From Bordetella parapertussis (GTDB lineage Bacteria > Pseudomonadota > Gammaproteobacteria > Burkholderiales > Burkholderiaceae_B), in NCBI GenBank assembly GCA_945869355.1, contig CAMBPA010000081.1, forward strand, positions 1 through 6,494: 6,494 nt of DNA, in the 5' to 3' direction. The notes below the pieces were generated by a model. It searched no databases. It had not been told where the DNA came from and worked only from the letters and a program-made list of their open reading frames with translations. This document shows, piece by piece, positions 5,734 to 6,494 of this stretch. How positions within the stretch are numbered: position 1 is the stretch's first letter; every line of letters starts with the position of its first letter. The position numbers and the translations under genes were made by a program.

Positions 5734-6494
5734 TTATTTCCCGCTTGTTGGCGCACGGACCGGCTGCGGTCCCGGCGGCGCAACACTTGGGGTCAGCAAC
5801 GCCTGCTCGGTTTCTAGAGAAACCTGCAACACCAGAAAATGTCGGTTGCGCTCGGGATGCGAAAGAGGTTTGGCTTCCGCACGCGCAAAGCCCGAGGCTG
5901 GGCTACGCTCTACGCGATCGACTCGACCAACAAATAACCCCGGCGGGAAAACCCCTCCCACTCCGCTTGTCACGAGCGTGTCGCCATCTTTGATATCCGC
6001 GTCAGACGAGAAATAGCGCACCTCAACTTTGCCTGGCGAGCCCGAACCAAAGGCAATCAGACGTAGGCCGTTTCGCAAAATCTGTACGGGTATCGACACC
6101 GCCTCATCGGTCAGCATCGCGGCCTCGGACGTCATTGCAGTCACACGCGTAATCTGACCGACCACACCACTTTCATCAATCACCGGCATACCCGGTGCAA
6201 TGCCCGCGCGACTCCCTTTGTTAAACACCATTCGCCGCACAAAGGTGCTTGATGGCTCGTAGAGCACTTCGACGACCACTGCCGGACGATCGGCGGCTTT
6301 TTCCAGAACACCCAGCAGACGCCGAAGCTGCTCGTTCTCTGCGGTGAGCAATGCGGCGCGGGTAGTCACTTGTGACATTTCAATGCGCTGACGCTGGAGG
6401 GCCTCGTTCTCTGTCTTAATCAAGGAGGCCGCATTCAACCAGCCATCAAACGCATTCAATACATCTTTAGGAAGCAACACAAGCCGCTGAAATG
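5734..6494 (-). CDS. mreC: MreC, rod shape-determining periplasmic scaffold protein (partial, N-terminus outside window)
   Basis: MreC is a bitopic inner-membrane protein whose periplasmic part self-associates and contacts PBP2, helping to activate RodA-PBP2. The visible 252 residues begin in mid-protein: the frame stays open to the window edge (FQRLVLLPKD). The GTG at 6478-6480 lies inside this continuous frame and is not the true start. The missing N-terminus should hold the cytoplasmic tail and single TM helix. Visible parts are a heptad-like coiled coil (LIKTENEALQRQRIE to AENEQLRRLLGVLEKA), then the double beta-barrel core, starting at VVVEVLYEPSSTFVRRMVFN and including GSRAGIAPGMPVIDESGVVG, ILRNGLRLIAFGSG and the conserved TSGVGGVFPPGLFVGRVDRV. 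The last 20 or so residues form a Pro-rich tail (PSVAPPGPQPVRAPTSGK) typical of variable MreC C-termini. mreD follows after 13 nt. mreB is expected immediately upstream, beyond the window. Confidence 0.95.
   Translation of the reverse strand, partial: FQRLVLLPKDVLNAFDGWLNAASLIKTENEALQRQRIEMSQVTTRAALLTAENEQLRRLLGVLEKAADRPAVVVEVLYEPSSTFVRRMVFNKGSRAGIAPGMPVIDESGVVGQITRVTAMTSEAAMLTDEAVSIPVQILRNGLRLIAFGSGSPGKVEVRYFSSDADIKDGDTLVTSGVGGVFPPGLFVGRVDRVERSPASGFARAEAKPLSHPERNRHFLVLQVSLETEQALLTPSVAPPGPQPVRAPTSGK

Noticed and set aside
5721..5786. 22-codon upstream extension of mreD
   Set aside because: It overlaps the end of mreC by about 53 bases, encodes an Arg-rich stretch unlike MreD, and is out-competed by the strong ribosome site before the ATG at 5720.
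6478..6480. GTG as a possible true start of MreC
   Set aside because: The frame continues open to the window edge with MreC-like sequence. Starting here would remove the membrane anchor, so the gene is simply cut by the window.

Overview
The window is an ordinary, gene-dense piece of a bacterial chromosome. It holds two core gene blocks that run towards each other. Protein sequence style points to a betaproteobacterium, probably order Burkholderiales. The best clues are the RodA segment HDYQKHRVCTLLDPTTDPLG, the mreC-mreD-mrdA-rodA order, and MreD and MreC forms resembling that group. This placement rests on recall of the families, not on a search. Base composition looks moderately GC-rich and even across the window. 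I see no mobile element, tRNA, rRNA, CRISPR array or sign of recent transfer.

Left block, plus strand. About 100 bases of what is probably the end of ftsE lead into a complete ftsX (101-1009) through a TGATG stop/start overlap. The adenine DNA glycosylase gene mutY (1025-2110) follows after 15 bases and looks co-transcribed. FtsEX is the ABC-type complex that regulates septal peptidoglycan hydrolysis. MutY removes adenine mispaired with 8-oxoguanine.

Right block, minus strand, read from the right edge leftwards: mreC (cut by the window edge), mreD, mrdA (PBP2) and rodA. This is the elongasome operon; mreB is expected just outside the window, upstream of mreC. MreC and MreD form the membrane scaffold, RodA polymerises glycan strands from lipid II, and PBP2 crosslinks them. 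Gene spacing is very tight (13 nt, 13 nt, then a 4-nt ATGA overlap), which implies one transcript and translational coupling.

The two blocks meet tail to tail. The last 8 bases of mutY and rodA overlap (2103-2110), and I could find no convincing terminator on either side. No gene-free stretch exceeds about 100 bases, and I found no supportable promoter; both transcripts probably start outside the window. I did not find a novel system. The findings below are modest points of gene organisation and protein detail.
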